Assembly: GCF_028748145.1 (NCBI RefSeq)
Contig: NZ_CP118181.1
Coordinates: 992,211-1,056,210 of the forward strand
DNA from: Entomospira culicis
Lineage (GTDB): Bacteria; Spirochaetota; Spirochaetia; WRBN01
Length of the DNA stretch: 64,000 nt
Direction: 5' to 3'
The stretch's first letter is position 1. The number at the start of each line of letters is the position of its first letter. The position numbers were made by a program, and so were the translations under genes. Below, in pieces: positions 18,970 to 27,402 of the stretch. A model generated the notes under the pieces. The model was not told where the DNA came from. It did no database searches and saw only the letters and a list, made by a program, of their open reading frames with translations.

Positions 18970-20709
18970 ATGAACATTATTAGCTTTCTAAGTGATAAGT
19001 CTAATGCCAAAGAAAAGAGCTTTGCCAAAAATCTTGAACGCAAAGCACAGGCATTTTTAGCCTTACTGCATTTCTGCAATGAACATATCCTAGAGCCAGA
19101 ACTATTTAGTCGTTCCCTCCTCAACCAACTCCAAATTAAGAGCAGTGAACTTGAGGAATTCCTTGACGTTGCCGGTGCTCTTTCCAATAAATATTGGTAT
19201 CCTTTTAGAAAATCTGTCGCCATGGTAAAAATTTTCAGTATGGTGCATTACAAATTCATCCATATTGCTGATAGCCTAGAGCGCTATAAACTACCCCAAG
19301 TCGACGGCGATTTTCCCACAGACATCAAGAGAATCCTCACCCTTACCCTAGCCACTCTCCAAGAGAGTGTGCAATTCTCCCTTTTAGAGGCAAAACGCGC
19401 CGATATTCACCTAGAAAGCGAGGCCGTCATCGATAGCTTCGAAACCGATATCCCCTATCAACACCTCTTACCCGCTACGCGTATCACTCGCCACGACACG
19501 CAACCGGGTATCACCGTCGTCAAGCTCGCCACCGAGTTCCTCACGCTATCGGGAGGCAACCGCATCTTTGAAACTGCAAGCGATCTTGCCCAAGATGAGC
19601 CCCTCGAAAAATTTATCCCCCACCCCCTAAACGCCGAAGACCTTCGCTGGCTTGAAACTCGCTTCCACAACCTTCAAAGCTTTTATGACACCTATGTGCT
19701 TGGCTCTGACCTTACCCAACAAGATAAAAATATCCCAGCACTCCGCGGTCTTATCTCCCTCATTTTTCACCTACTCATCACCCTCACCCAATGCATTCAC
19801 TACTACCAACGCCACTATACGACCGTGACCCAAGAGCGAAAATTACGTTTTTTCCGCAGTAAAAACCACAGTTATCGCCACCTACCAGAGATTATCAAAT
19901 TTAGTCTCATCTATGCCGATCGTTACCGTAAGGCTGGTCGCCACCTCTCCCACCAGATGCTCCGTCAATATGCCGAGCATGGCACTATCGAGGTCCCCGT
20001 GCCTAGCTATCGTGGATTTCACGTACGCCCTTCTACGCTCATTTCCAAAATCGTCTTACATTATGGAAGCGAGGTGAGTATGAAGCTCTACGATCAACTC
20101 TACAACGCAGCTCTTCCGCTAGAACTTTTTCGTGCAAATGAAACAATCAATGCGCTAAAACGCACCTCAATTTTTGAAATTTTAGAGTCTAGTGAGGCAT
20201 ATAACCGCTATATAGAGCGCTTTGGTAGTTCCTGCGACTTCTTTTTTCGCTATTTAGGCTCAGACCTCCAAAGTGAGAGGGAGAGCCAATTTTTTACCCT
20301 CCGCGACAAAGTGCAAGAGATTGCTGCCGACGTTGCCGCCGAGATGCGTGAGATGCCCTCCACGCTCAATGACGCGCAACCCCTCTACTTTAAACTTTTA
20401 CGTAGCGTGGGCAAAGATATCCTCTTTGAGCTCTTAGAAAAGAAAAAAATCGTCGCTTACGACCCCTTCTTTAATTTCGACGGTACCCGCGATGAGGCAG
20501 GCGAGACCCTCCTTGAATTTATGCGTCGCGCACTTACGCGCTACATGGCACTTGGTAAGATGGATTGCTCTATCGACACTATGGTCGTCTTTGAAGGCGA
20601 CACCCGCGTGCTTAGCGACATCAAAATCCTTGCCTACAACGGCTATGGTGAAGATCGCTTTGGCAATAACATCATGCTTCCCACGGAGCTAAGCTATCTT
20701 AGCCATTAG
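18970..20709 (+). CDS. large protein with an HPr-like segment
   Basis: The 579-residue cytoplasmic protein is mostly helical. Around residues 345-375 the segment VPSYRGFHVRPSTLISKIV resembles the active-site region of HPr, the PTS phosphocarrier (G-L/F-H-A/V-R-P-A/S with the phosphorylated His). Downstream the resemblance fades: I do not find the regulatory Ser46 region. The N-terminal 330 residues and the C-terminal part (IVAYDPFFNFDGTRDEAGETLLEFM, ending in YNGYGEDRFGNNIMLP) match no family I recognise. It may sense PTS phosphorylation rather than carry it. No clear ribosome-binding site is at normal distance from the ATG at 18970, so the start is uncertain. It converges with the TPR gene. 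Confidence 0.6.
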   Translation: MNIISFLSDKSNAKEKSFAKNLERKAQAFLALLHFCNEHILEPELFSRSLLNQLQIKSSELEEFLDVAGALSNKYWYPFRKSVAMVKIFSMVHYKFIHIADSLERYKLPQVDGDFPTDIKRILTLTLATLQESVQFSLLEAKRADIHLESEAVIDSFETDIPYQHLLPATRITRHDTQPGITVVKLATEFLTLSGGNRIFETASDLAQDEPLEKFIPHPLNAEDLRWLETRFHNLQSFYDTYVLGSDLTQQDKNIPALRGLISLIFHLLITLTQCIHYYQRHYTTVTQERKLRFFRSKNHSYRHLPEIIKFSLIYADRYRKAGRHLSHQMLRQYAEHGTIEVPVPSYRGFHVRPSTLISKIVLHYGSEVSMKLYDQLYNAALPLELFRANETINALKRTSIFEILESSEAYNRYIERFGSSCDFFFRYLGSDLQSERESQFFTLRDKVQEIAADVAAEMREMPSTLNDAQPLYFKLLRSVGKDILFELLEKKKIVAYDPFFNFDGTRDEAGETLLEFMRRALTRYMALGKMDCSIDTMVVFEGDTRVLSDIKILAYNGYGEDRFGNNIMLPTELSYLSH

Positions 20710-20734
20710 CCAAATCACTCTTTAGACATGTCGC

Positions 20735-22348
20735 TTATTCATTATGCAAGCGATTAAGCCAAGCAAAAATCTCTTCCGACTTCACTGCTTGTCCATGGTG
20801 ATGAAAGTGCTTTTCGTAGCGTAACTCAAGGGTAAAATTCTTCTTACGCCACAGAATTTGATGATTCTTTGGTAGCGTAGCAATGTCTTGCACAAAGTTG
20901 ACACCATCTTGATCCTCAAAATAGAAAAAAGTTAGATGATCCAACGTATGAATCTGTATGGCAGGCGCTGACTCTAACGGCATCTTTAATGTTAAAAGAT
21001 GTTCGCGTAAGTTATCCAGAGCCACCTCTAAAATCAAACTGCCCTCCGGCAATGCGAGAATTTTTTTTGCATTCATCACATGCACCACCACCACACCAAA
21101 CGAGTAATCTTGGCTTAACATATTGGCGATTTGCACCTTCAACGTGCCCTCGGTGCGACGAATTCGCTTATTAATCGCCCGATAAGCCAAGTCGGCAATG
21201 CGTTGTTGCGATTGGGCGTCATAAACGCGACGCAACAAGACGAAAATCGCCACAATCAAAGCAACAATCACGATCAATTGCACATAATTGAGGCGTTGTT
21301 GCGTAACAAATTTTCGATTTATCTGACTTACTGCGTACTCATTATTATCCCGCATCAGCGAGAGATTGAGCGCTAAACGGTTGGAGATGCTCTCTTGTTG
21401 CTCGGCTCTTAATTGCGCTTGTTGCATCAAGCTAAGCGAAGTAAAGGCTAAGTCAAATGCTTCCATCGCTAAGTAATACTGCGCCAAAAGATAATGAATA
21501 TCAGCAAAAAGCGCTATCCGATCCTCACCCGCCAAATGGAGCAATGCACGTTGCGCAAAATAGTGTGCATCATCCCAGCGTTCAAGCTCCATGCTAAGCT
21601 GGGCGATAAAATAGAACGCTTGCGCCATGGTGCGATGATTCGCCTGACGACTAGCAATGTCATAGCTTCTTTGCCAATAATCCCTCGCTTGATCTATATT
21701 TCCCTGCGCCTTCGCGATAAAACCTAACTCAAGGAGCGCGTTAAAGCCCTCTCCCGAAAGATCGCCCTGCGCCAAGCTAAGCGCCCGTTGTGCGCTCTCT
21801 ATCGCGGAGGGATAACGCTCTAGTTCTCGATAAATTTGCGCCTGTTGCACAAAAACATTATATCGCTGTAAAGGGCGTATATCCTGACTCAAAATACGCT
21901 CACTACTCACCAATGCCTCGCTCCAACGCGCAAATTCCATCTGAATATTCAACAACAAAAGCTGTGATCGTCTACGTAAAAAATCCTCACTCAAAAGCCC
22001 AATACTACGCTGTAAGTACTCCATCGCTAAGGTCTCATCGCCCATAAAGTGATAAATACGCCCCCAATGATACGCCAAACGCCCCTCTAGCGTACGCTTG
22101 TCAATATTGACAAAATCACTCTCTGCCAACAGCGCAAAAATTTCACTTGCTCGCTGGGTCGCATAAACCAAAAAGAGAATCTCACTCTGCGCATCCAAAC
22201 GATCCGCCTGCCCCACATAGGCCTCTACCTTCTGCAACTCGCTAAGACCATTCAGATCTAACACAAGCGAACTCTGTCCATATATCCATGGCGCAAGCAC
22301 CATCACCAACCCAATAACCCAACCATTTTTCCCGTTCATACTCTCCAT
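20735..22348 (-). CDS. membrane-anchored TPR protein with a cytoplasmic C-terminal domain
   Basis: The 537-residue protein has a signal peptide or anchor (WVIGLVMVLAPWIYGQ). TPR-like helical repeats follow over about residues 60-310 (AYHWGRIYHFMGDETLAMEYL, ALLELGFIAKAQGNIDQA), then one membrane helix (YVQLIVIVALIVAIFVLLRR, about 348-367) and a C-terminal domain of about 150 residues. The layout resembles periplasmic-sensor TPR proteins with a cytoplasmic output domain. The output domain (SFGVVVVHVMNAKKI and LTFFYFEDQDG) has a GGDEF-like rhythm but no GGDEF residues, so any cyclase link is speculative. The start may be the ATG at 22348 or one three codons later; neither has a strong ribosome-binding site. 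Confidence 0.65.
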   Translation of the reverse strand: MESMNGKNGWVIGLVMVLAPWIYGQSSLVLDLNGLSELQKVEAYVGQADRLDAQSEILFLVYATQRASEIFALLAESDFVNIDKRTLEGRLAYHWGRIYHFMGDETLAMEYLQRSIGLLSEDFLRRRSQLLLLNIQMEFARWSEALVSSERILSQDIRPLQRYNVFVQQAQIYRELERYPSAIESAQRALSLAQGDLSGEGFNALLELGFIAKAQGNIDQARDYWQRSYDIASRQANHRTMAQAFYFIAQLSMELERWDDAHYFAQRALLHLAGEDRIALFADIHYLLAQYYLAMEAFDLAFTSLSLMQQAQLRAEQQESISNRLALNLSLMRDNNEYAVSQINRKFVTQQRLNYVQLIVIVALIVAIFVLLRRVYDAQSQQRIADLAYRAINKRIRRTEGTLKVQIANMLSQDYSFGVVVVHVMNAKKILALPEGSLILEVALDNLREHLLTLKMPLESAPAIQIHTLDHLTFFYFEDQDGVNFVQDIATLPKNHQILWRKKNFTLELRYEKHFHHHGQAVKSEEIFAWLNRLHNE

Positions 22349-22404
22349 ATTAGCAAAAAAATTATCTTTTGAAAATAAAAATTGCTTTTTTTCTGCAAAA
22401 GTCC

Positions 22405-22433
22405 TTTACAAAAGTGCCAAAAATCGCTAAAAT
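22405..22433 (+). promoter_or_regulatory. sigma-70 promoter candidate for pheS
   Basis: TTTACA (22405-22410) and TAAAAT (22428-22433) are 17 bases apart and end 20 bases before the pheS start codon. Confidence 0.45.
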
Positions 22434-22453
22434 TCGAAGAGAGTGAGGAAACC

Positions 22454-23494
22454 ATGGATTCATACAATCAGCTTATTGAAGAAATCACCGCAAACGTGCA
22501 ACATATCAACTCCGAAGCGGGGCTTTTTCAACTCAAAGCCGAATATCTAGGTAAACAGGGCAAGGTAACGGCGTTGAGTGCGCAACTCAAAAGCGCATCG
22601 GTGGAAGAGAAGAAACGCATCGGGCAAGAGCTTAACGCCCTTAAAGAGATCGTAACCAAGCTCTTTAACGACAAACTACAAGCCATCACTATCGAACAAG
22701 CCAATGCCCAAATCGCCCAAACCCAGTACGACACCTCGCTACGTGCCGAGTGGAATAAGCGCTCTCGTCTACAGGGAGGCTATCACCCACTCACGCTCAT
22801 TAAGCGCGAAATGGAAGATCTCTTCCACTCCATGGGCTTTGCTATTCTCGATGGTCCCTTTATTGAAGATGAATTCCACAACTTCACCGCCCTAAACATT
22901 CCACAAGCGCACCCAGCCCGCGATATGCAAGATACCTTTTGGTTTGCCGATAAAGTCCATTGTCTACGCACCCACGCCTCGCCGATTGAGATCCGAGCCA
23001 TGCAAGAACTCACCCCACCGTTTAAATTTATTGCACCAGCTAAAGTCTTCCGTAATGAAGAGATCGATGCCAGTCATGAGGCTGCCTTCCATCAAATCGA
23101 GGGCATGGTCATCGACAAAAATATCGGCGTGCAACACATGGTCTACTTCCTCGAAAAACTCGTGCAAGAGATCCTCGGGCATCACACGAAAACGCGCCTG
23201 CGCAGTGGCTTTTTCCCCTTTGTAGAACCCGGCTTTGAGCTCGATGTCACTTGCCATTTGTGCGAAGGAGCAGGCTGTTCCTTCTGTAAAGGAAGTGGCT
23301 GGATCGAATTTTGTGGCTGTGGGCTGACCCACCCGAACGTTCTTATTGCCGGGGGGCTTGACCCCAACGAGTGGAGTGGCTTTGCCTTTGGACTTGGGTG
23401 GGATCGGTTTGCCATGATTCGCTATGGTATTGAAGATATTCGCCATCTGCAGAGCGCTGATTTACGTTTCTCCCAGCAATTTAGAAGCTATTAA
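22454..23494 (+). CDS. pheS: phenylalanine--tRNA ligase alpha subunit
   Basis: The 346-residue class II synthetase subunit attaches Phe to tRNA-Phe together with PheT. It has the N-terminal helical arm (residues 1-85) and the class II motifs HPLTLIKREMEDLFHSMGF, RTHASPIEIRAMQ, KVFRNEEIDASHEAAFHQIEG, and GLGWDRFAMIRYGIEDIR at the end. A Cys-rich insertion (CHLCEGAGCSFCKGSGW) replaces the usual short loop before the last motif; such a cluster occurs in several phyla and may bind zinc. I chose the ATG at 22454 with GAGGAAAC upstream. pheT is not adjacent; the next gene is a LOR/SDH homologue. Confidence 0.97.
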   Translation: MDSYNQLIEEITANVQHINSEAGLFQLKAEYLGKQGKVTALSAQLKSASVEEKKRIGQELNALKEIVTKLFNDKLQAITIEQANAQIAQTQYDTSLRAEWNKRSRLQGGYHPLTLIKREMEDLFHSMGFAILDGPFIEDEFHNFTALNIPQAHPARDMQDTFWFADKVHCLRTHASPIEIRAMQELTPPFKFIAPAKVFRNEEIDASHEAAFHQIEGMVIDKNIGVQHMVYFLEKLVQEILGHHTKTRLRSGFFPFVEPGFELDVTCHLCEGAGCSFCKGSGWIEFCGCGLTHPNVLIAGGLDPNEWSGFAFGLGWDRFAMIRYGIEDIRHLQSADLRFSQQFRSY

Positions 23495-23500
23495 ACTGTC

Positions 23501-24691
23501 ATGCAGGCGATCTTATCTTATCGTGGACAAGCAATCGATAAAGGAATTCTCCATCAAGTGATTACGTATACGCGTCAATTTCAATGTGAATTTGACGTGA
23601 TTAACTTAGACTTACAGGCAGAATCACGTATTGGTATCTTTAAAATTGCCCTTAAAGCCAATGAAGATCATAAGTTAAAATCCTGTATCCAATCTTTATA
23701 CTCACTGGGAATGGACCAAGAAGAAGAGAGTGAAGCTCTCTTTAAGATAGCACAAAAAGATGCCTTTGCTCCTGATGATTTTTATTTATGCCAAGGAAAT
23801 CCAATTGAAATTCTTTACAATAATCAATGGCATAGGCTCTTGCATCCCACACGATTGACTCTTATCACTTGGCGAGAAGAGTCCTTATCTACAATCTTTT
23901 TAGATCAAGTGCGCGCAGGCGACTACATTCTCTGTGGGTATCAAGGCATACGCGCTTGGAACATGCAACAACCAAAAAATTATCCATCTAATCCCTACCT
24001 CACGCTCTTTAGTTCGGCCTCGCTACGTACGTTTAGTTTGCTAGAATCTCAAGCCTATTTTTTAAGCCAAATTCTTCAGAAATCTCAACTTAATCAAGAA
24101 AACATAAGCGTCATTATTGGACACAATTCATTGTCTCAAAAGAGCTTGCCTGTACTAGAAACATTTTCTCAACGTACCAAAATTCATCACGTACTCACCG
24201 ATCAAAATAGCATCTTATTAGACCTCATGTCTGCTTTTTTTAACCCAAAGCATATCTCTGATGCACAAGAGTTATATCTCATGAAAACACTCAATAAAAT
24301 TCACGGCTATGGATCAATTCGTAATGCATTCGATCTGGGGGCGCTGAATGGTGGGTGGATACACCAACTTTTACAACAAGAGAGCTCCCTCATCATCGCT
24401 CCGAGTACCTCTGTCGCCATGCCACTGCCAGAGAGCATTCAAGATGTGATTCTCCTGCGTAATCAATTAACACAGATGCTTGCCCAGACAAAAGTCGTCT
24501 TACTGCTGGGCGATGGCTCTTTAAGCCAACTGATTTTGCCCCTCTTAACTGCACAACATTATCTCCTTTATGTAGATAAACATGAGCATCATTCCAGCTT
24601 TATCGATCAACAAGATCCGTTTATGTACAACATCTTTCATGAAGATCCTATCAAATTATTAGAAGCGGCGAACCTCTTTCTACAGGAATAA
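23501..24691 (+). CDS. divergent LOR/SDH (ArgZ/TIGR00300-type) family protein
   Basis: The 396-residue protein is unannotated at first sight, but its segments match the LOR/SDH family in order. QAIDKGILHQVITYT corresponds to the family's G-H-L-I-D-S-G-I-L start. DAFAPDDFYLCQGNP corresponds to the D-G-x-x-P-x-x-F-Y region, and LDQVRAGDYILCGYQGIRAW to the V-K-x-G-D-x-V-V-V-G-x-x-G-I-R-V segment. GYGSIRNAFDLGALNGGWI corresponds to A-G-S-I-x-x-A-V-x-x-G, and PLPESIQDVILLRNQL to G-P-L-P-D-V-I-T-D. Family members act on arginine/ornithine or are LOR/SDH-like NAD enzymes. Here the central G-N-A-L-A-V-H-D-I-E region is absent, so catalysis by the known route is doubtful. It starts 6 bases after pheS with almost no ribosome-binding site. 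Confidence 0.6.
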   Translation: MQAILSYRGQAIDKGILHQVITYTRQFQCEFDVINLDLQAESRIGIFKIALKANEDHKLKSCIQSLYSLGMDQEEESEALFKIAQKDAFAPDDFYLCQGNPIEILYNNQWHRLLHPTRLTLITWREESLSTIFLDQVRAGDYILCGYQGIRAWNMQQPKNYPSNPYLTLFSSASLRTFSLLESQAYFLSQILQKSQLNQENISVIIGHNSLSQKSLPVLETFSQRTKIHHVLTDQNSILLDLMSAFFNPKHISDAQELYLMKTLNKIHGYGSIRNAFDLGALNGGWIHQLLQQESSLIIAPSTSVAMPLPESIQDVILLRNQLTQMLAQTKVVLLLGDGSLSQLILPLLTAQHYLLYVDKHEHHSSFIDQQDPFMYNIFHEDPIKLLEAANLFLQE

Positions 24692-24718
24692 AAAAGAAGC
24701 CTTGATGGCCTCTCTTTT
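24691..24718. terminator. bidirectional terminator between convergent genes
   Basis: AGAAGCC (24695-24701) pairs with GGCCTCT (24707-24713) around a 5-base loop, with one mismatch. It is flanked by A's on the left and T's on the right, so it can serve both the LOR/SDH-like gene and the secreted-protein gene on the other strand. Confidence 0.55.
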
Positions 24719-24740
24719 ATGACACGCAATAAATAATAGA

Positions 24741-25316
24741 TTATCCATTAAGCGCTGTTCGCATAGTATCGCGGAGGATTTGCAGTTCAGCCTCATCGGT
24801 AACGCCAGCACCAAAGGCGACGCCTTGAATATAAAAGTCGATAATCTCATTATTGCGTTGCTTCATGAATTGCTCTGAACCCCAAATCGATGCCATATAA
24901 CGATATGTTTCTTCATACATAGCATTATCCATCATCTTCTTAATTAGGGGTAAGCCTGATGTAGACATCGCAATCATCCAATCACGTTGCATCGTATTCT
25001 CTTTAAACATATTCAATTTCTTGATTTTATTGAGTTCGGATTTCGCGAAAACCGTTTCATATGCCGCGAGTAAAGCGTCCTGATTTTTGGTAATCACTGG
25101 GGCAACATAATCATCAAAATCGCTAGGTTGACCCATCTTTGCATAGATCTCCATTAATTGTTCAAACGCCAACGAAGGAACTTTTGCCTTTTGCTCGCGT
25201 TTAAAGGCATTTCCCACGCTAGAAACCAATTCGAATTGAACAGAATTTGCCCAACTATTGCTTACAAACAAGAGCGAAGCGATTAAGCCAAAGGCTAATA
25301 CACGCATTTTTTTCAT
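24741..25316 (-). CDS. small secreted protein of unknown function
   Basis: The 191-residue protein has a clear signal peptide (MKKMRVLAFGLIASLLFVSNSWA) and a mature part that is almost entirely helical and charged. The end, ILRDTMRTALNG, has no membrane anchor, and there is no lipobox Cys, so it should be periplasmic. It loosely recalls DUF2059-type secreted proteins in size and helix content, but I cannot assign it. The ATG at 25316 has AGGAGA 8 bases upstream; a TTG codon sits directly before it. It has its own strong promoter candidate at 25354-25382. Confidence 0.75.
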   Translation of the reverse strand: MKKMRVLAFGLIASLLFVSNSWANSVQFELVSSVGNAFKREQKAKVPSLAFEQLMEIYAKMGQPSDFDDYVAPVITKNQDALLAAYETVFAKSELNKIKKLNMFKENTMQRDWMIAMSTSGLPLIKKMMDNAMYEETYRYMASIWGSEQFMKQRNNEIIDFYIQGVAFGAGVTDEAELQILRDTMRTALNG

Positions 25317-25353
25317 CAAGTATTTCTCCTATCTTCTTATCAGATAATACTAA

Positions 25354-25382
25354 ATATTACCTTAATATCATTTATTTGTCAA
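25354..25382 (-). promoter_or_regulatory. sigma-70 promoter candidate for the secreted-protein gene
   Basis: On the minus strand TTGACA (25377-25382) is followed after 17 bases by TAATAT (25354-25359), 38 bases before the start codon. Confidence 0.55.
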
Positions 25383-25452
25383 GCAAGTCTAAAAAAATTA
25401 TCACTTTTTACCGATAGTTGCTCATACACTTGAGAAACTCTGGAGATAATCA

Positions 25453-26319
25453 CTGTATTCCATCGTTGCGCCGGCTAAGCTTAATCTGCATCTTGAGGTT
25501 TTGGGCAAAGATCCAGAACGAACAGGCTACCATCAGCTCCGCTCGTTGATGGTGAAGATCGATCTCTACGATCGCTTGGATCTTACAATCGATCTGCACA
25601 ATAATAACTACCAATTACAGGGCTTTGCCATCGCCCCAGAGCAAGATATCCTGTACAAAAGTTATCAACTCTTTCGCGAGCTCTCAGGAATTAACTTTGG
25701 ATTAGATCTTCAGCTCACCAAAAAAATCCCACAGCAAGCGGGTCTAGGCGGTGGCTCGGCAGATGCTGGCGCGCTCTTGCAATTTTTGCAAAAATATTTT
25801 AACTATCCCCTTCCACTAGAGACATTAATCCGCGCCAGTGCTAGCATCGGAGCCGATATTCCCTTTTTTGTGCAGAGCGCCTCGGTTGCTTTAGTGGAGG
25901 GCATTGGCGAGCGAATCACTCCGCTCACATCACCATCCACGCCGCTGGTCTTTCTCCTTATTAAACCCAACGAAGCCATGCCCACCGCGCAAGCTTTTCG
26001 CACACTCTCCAAGGAGATATCGACAAAAAGAGCTACCCTATCCGCAGAACAGCTAAGAGATTTGTGGGAAGATCACCCGATCAACGAGACGCATCCACAC
26101 TTTTTCAATCACTTTATCGAGGCGCTCACCGATGATTTTCCGCAAACGCGTAGCATCTTACACGCATTACGCACCCACACGGATGTGCAATGGGCATCGA
26201 TGTCAGGCTCTGGTACCACGCTATTTGCGCGCATAAAGGATAGCCAGCGTGCCCGACAACTACAACAAGAGTATCAAGATAAAGGCTTCTTTAGCCAAAT
26301 CGTTACCACCCTAGGTTGA
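25453..26319 (+). CDS. ispE: 4-diphosphocytidyl-2-C-methyl-D-erythritol kinase, apparent CTG start
   Basis: IspE is the GHMP kinase of the MEP isoprenoid pathway; dxs of the same pathway lies at 50-52 kb. The ATP loop QQAGLGGGSADAGALLQFL and the C-terminal MSGSGTTLFARI are intact. The family's N-terminal substrate motif is encoded upstream of any ATG, GTG or TTG: the codons read Y-S-I-V-A-P-A-K-L-N-L-H-L from 25456. The frame is closed by TAA at 25447. The only start with a ribosome-binding site is CTG at 25453, 7 bases after GGAG (25442-25445). The TTG at 25501 would delete the PAKLNLHL motif. The CTG start gives 288 residues, a normal IspE length. The 3' end overlaps mnmA on the other strand by 9 bases. 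Confidence 0.88.
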   Translation: MYSIVAPAKLNLHLEVLGKDPERTGYHQLRSLMVKIDLYDRLDLTIDLHNNNYQLQGFAIAPEQDILYKSYQLFRELSGINFGLDLQLTKKIPQQAGLGGGSADAGALLQFLQKYFNYPLPLETLIRASASIGADIPFFVQSASVALVEGIGERITPLTSPSTPLVFLLIKPNEAMPTAQAFRTLSKEISTKRATLSAEQLRDLWEDHPINETHPHFFNHFIEALTDDFPQTRSILHALRTHTDVQWASMSGSGTTLFARIKDSQRARQLQQEYQDKGFFSQIVTTLG

Positions 26320-27399
26320 TTCGGCGTTAATAAACCCTCCGCCCAGCACCACCCCGTCTGCGGAGTAGAATACGGCTGATTGCCCCACCGTAATCGCCCG
26401 TAACGGCTCAACCACCTCAACCACAATAGTCTCATCCCCCTGCCAGCGAATTTGTGCTTCTTGTGGAGGCGAGGTTGAACGAATTTTTACAAAAGCCTTG
26501 CTCGATGCGCGTAACTCAGGCGTATAGACCAAATCTTTCACCTTAAAATGATGATGATAGAGATCCGCCTCATCACCCAACACGACCTCGTGCTTATCGC
26601 CACGAATTTCAACCACATAGAGGGGCTTCTGGCTCGTTACGCCCAAGCCTCGACGCATGCCGATGGTGTAATGCGACAACCCAACTCCCGCACCCAAGGC
26701 CTTGCCAGCTTTGTCAACCAAGAGTGTAGGTAACTCTTTTTTAGGACGTAGCACCGATGGATGCATGCAAAAATCCTGACTATCGGGCTTCTGTTTTACG
26801 GCTAGCCCATACTTTTCTGCCAAGAGACGCACTGCAGGCTTCTCCATTTTGCCTAAGGGAAAGCGTAAATATCTCAATTGCGACTGCTGTAAACGATACA
26901 AGAAATAACTCTGATCTTTCTGCGCATAAGGAGCACGCGCCACAGCGTACGCACCACTAGGCAACTGCACCACCTGCGCATAATGACCACTGGCGTAATA
27001 GATCTCGCGCCCTTGAGCAAGGGGAATTTGATTATTCTCCATTAGATAAAGAAATTTATCAAAAAAGAGACCAAATTTCATCCGCTCATTGCACAGCACA
27101 CACGGATTTGGCGTGCGGCCTTGCGCGTAGACAGCGCGAATTTCCTCTTCTAAAAATTGTTCATATTCAGAGACGATATTAATCACGTAATGGTCGATAC
27201 CCAAGTGCGCGCAAATGGTCTTGGCATCGGCGATATCCTGCTCTTGTCCCTGTGGCTTATGTTGCATGGTTACCCCGATACACGCGATATGTTGCTCCAA
27301 AAGCATGGCTGCCACCACCGACGAATCGACCCCACCAGACATCGCCACCAAAGCCAACGCCCCTGAGGGAATCGTTAAATTATCTATCTCTCCTGTCAT
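26311..27399 (-). CDS. mnmA: tRNA-specific 2-thiouridylase MnmA
   Basis: The 362-residue enzyme adds sulfur to U34 of Lys, Glu and Gln tRNAs. The PP-loop ATP site MSGGVDSSVVAAMLL is near residue 20. The catalytic Cys pair is present in NPCVLCNERMKF and KPDSQDFCMH, and SHYTIGMRRGLGV is the conserved beta-barrel entry. GAGGAG lies upstream of the ATG at 27399, inside the end of the response-regulator gene, so the two are co-transcribed. The 3' end overlaps ispE on the other strand. Confidence 0.96.
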   Translation of the reverse strand: MTGEIDNLTIPSGALALVAMSGGVDSSVVAAMLLEQHIACIGVTMQHKPQGQEQDIADAKTICAHLGIDHYVINIVSEYEQFLEEEIRAVYAQGRTPNPCVLCNERMKFGLFFDKFLYLMENNQIPLAQGREIYYASGHYAQVVQLPSGAYAVARAPYAQKDQSYFLYRLQQSQLRYLRFPLGKMEKPAVRLLAEKYGLAVKQKPDSQDFCMHPSVLRPKKELPTLLVDKAGKALGAGVGLSHYTIGMRRGLGVTSQKPLYVVEIRGDKHEVVLGDEADLYHHHFKVKDLVYTPELRASSKAFVKIRSTSPPQEAQIRWQGDETIVVEVVEPLRAITVGQSAVFYSADGVVLGGGFINAEST

Positions 27400-27402
27400 T
27401 GC

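Noticed and set aside
18792-19223. 143-codon minus-strand frame across the start of the HPr-like gene
   Set aside because: It runs antisense through the start of a long, well-formed gene and through the promoter region. It has no ribosome-binding site and no recognisable domain.
25501-26319. ispE starting at TTG 25501
   Set aside because: It would remove the PAKLNLHL substrate motif and has no ribosome-binding site.
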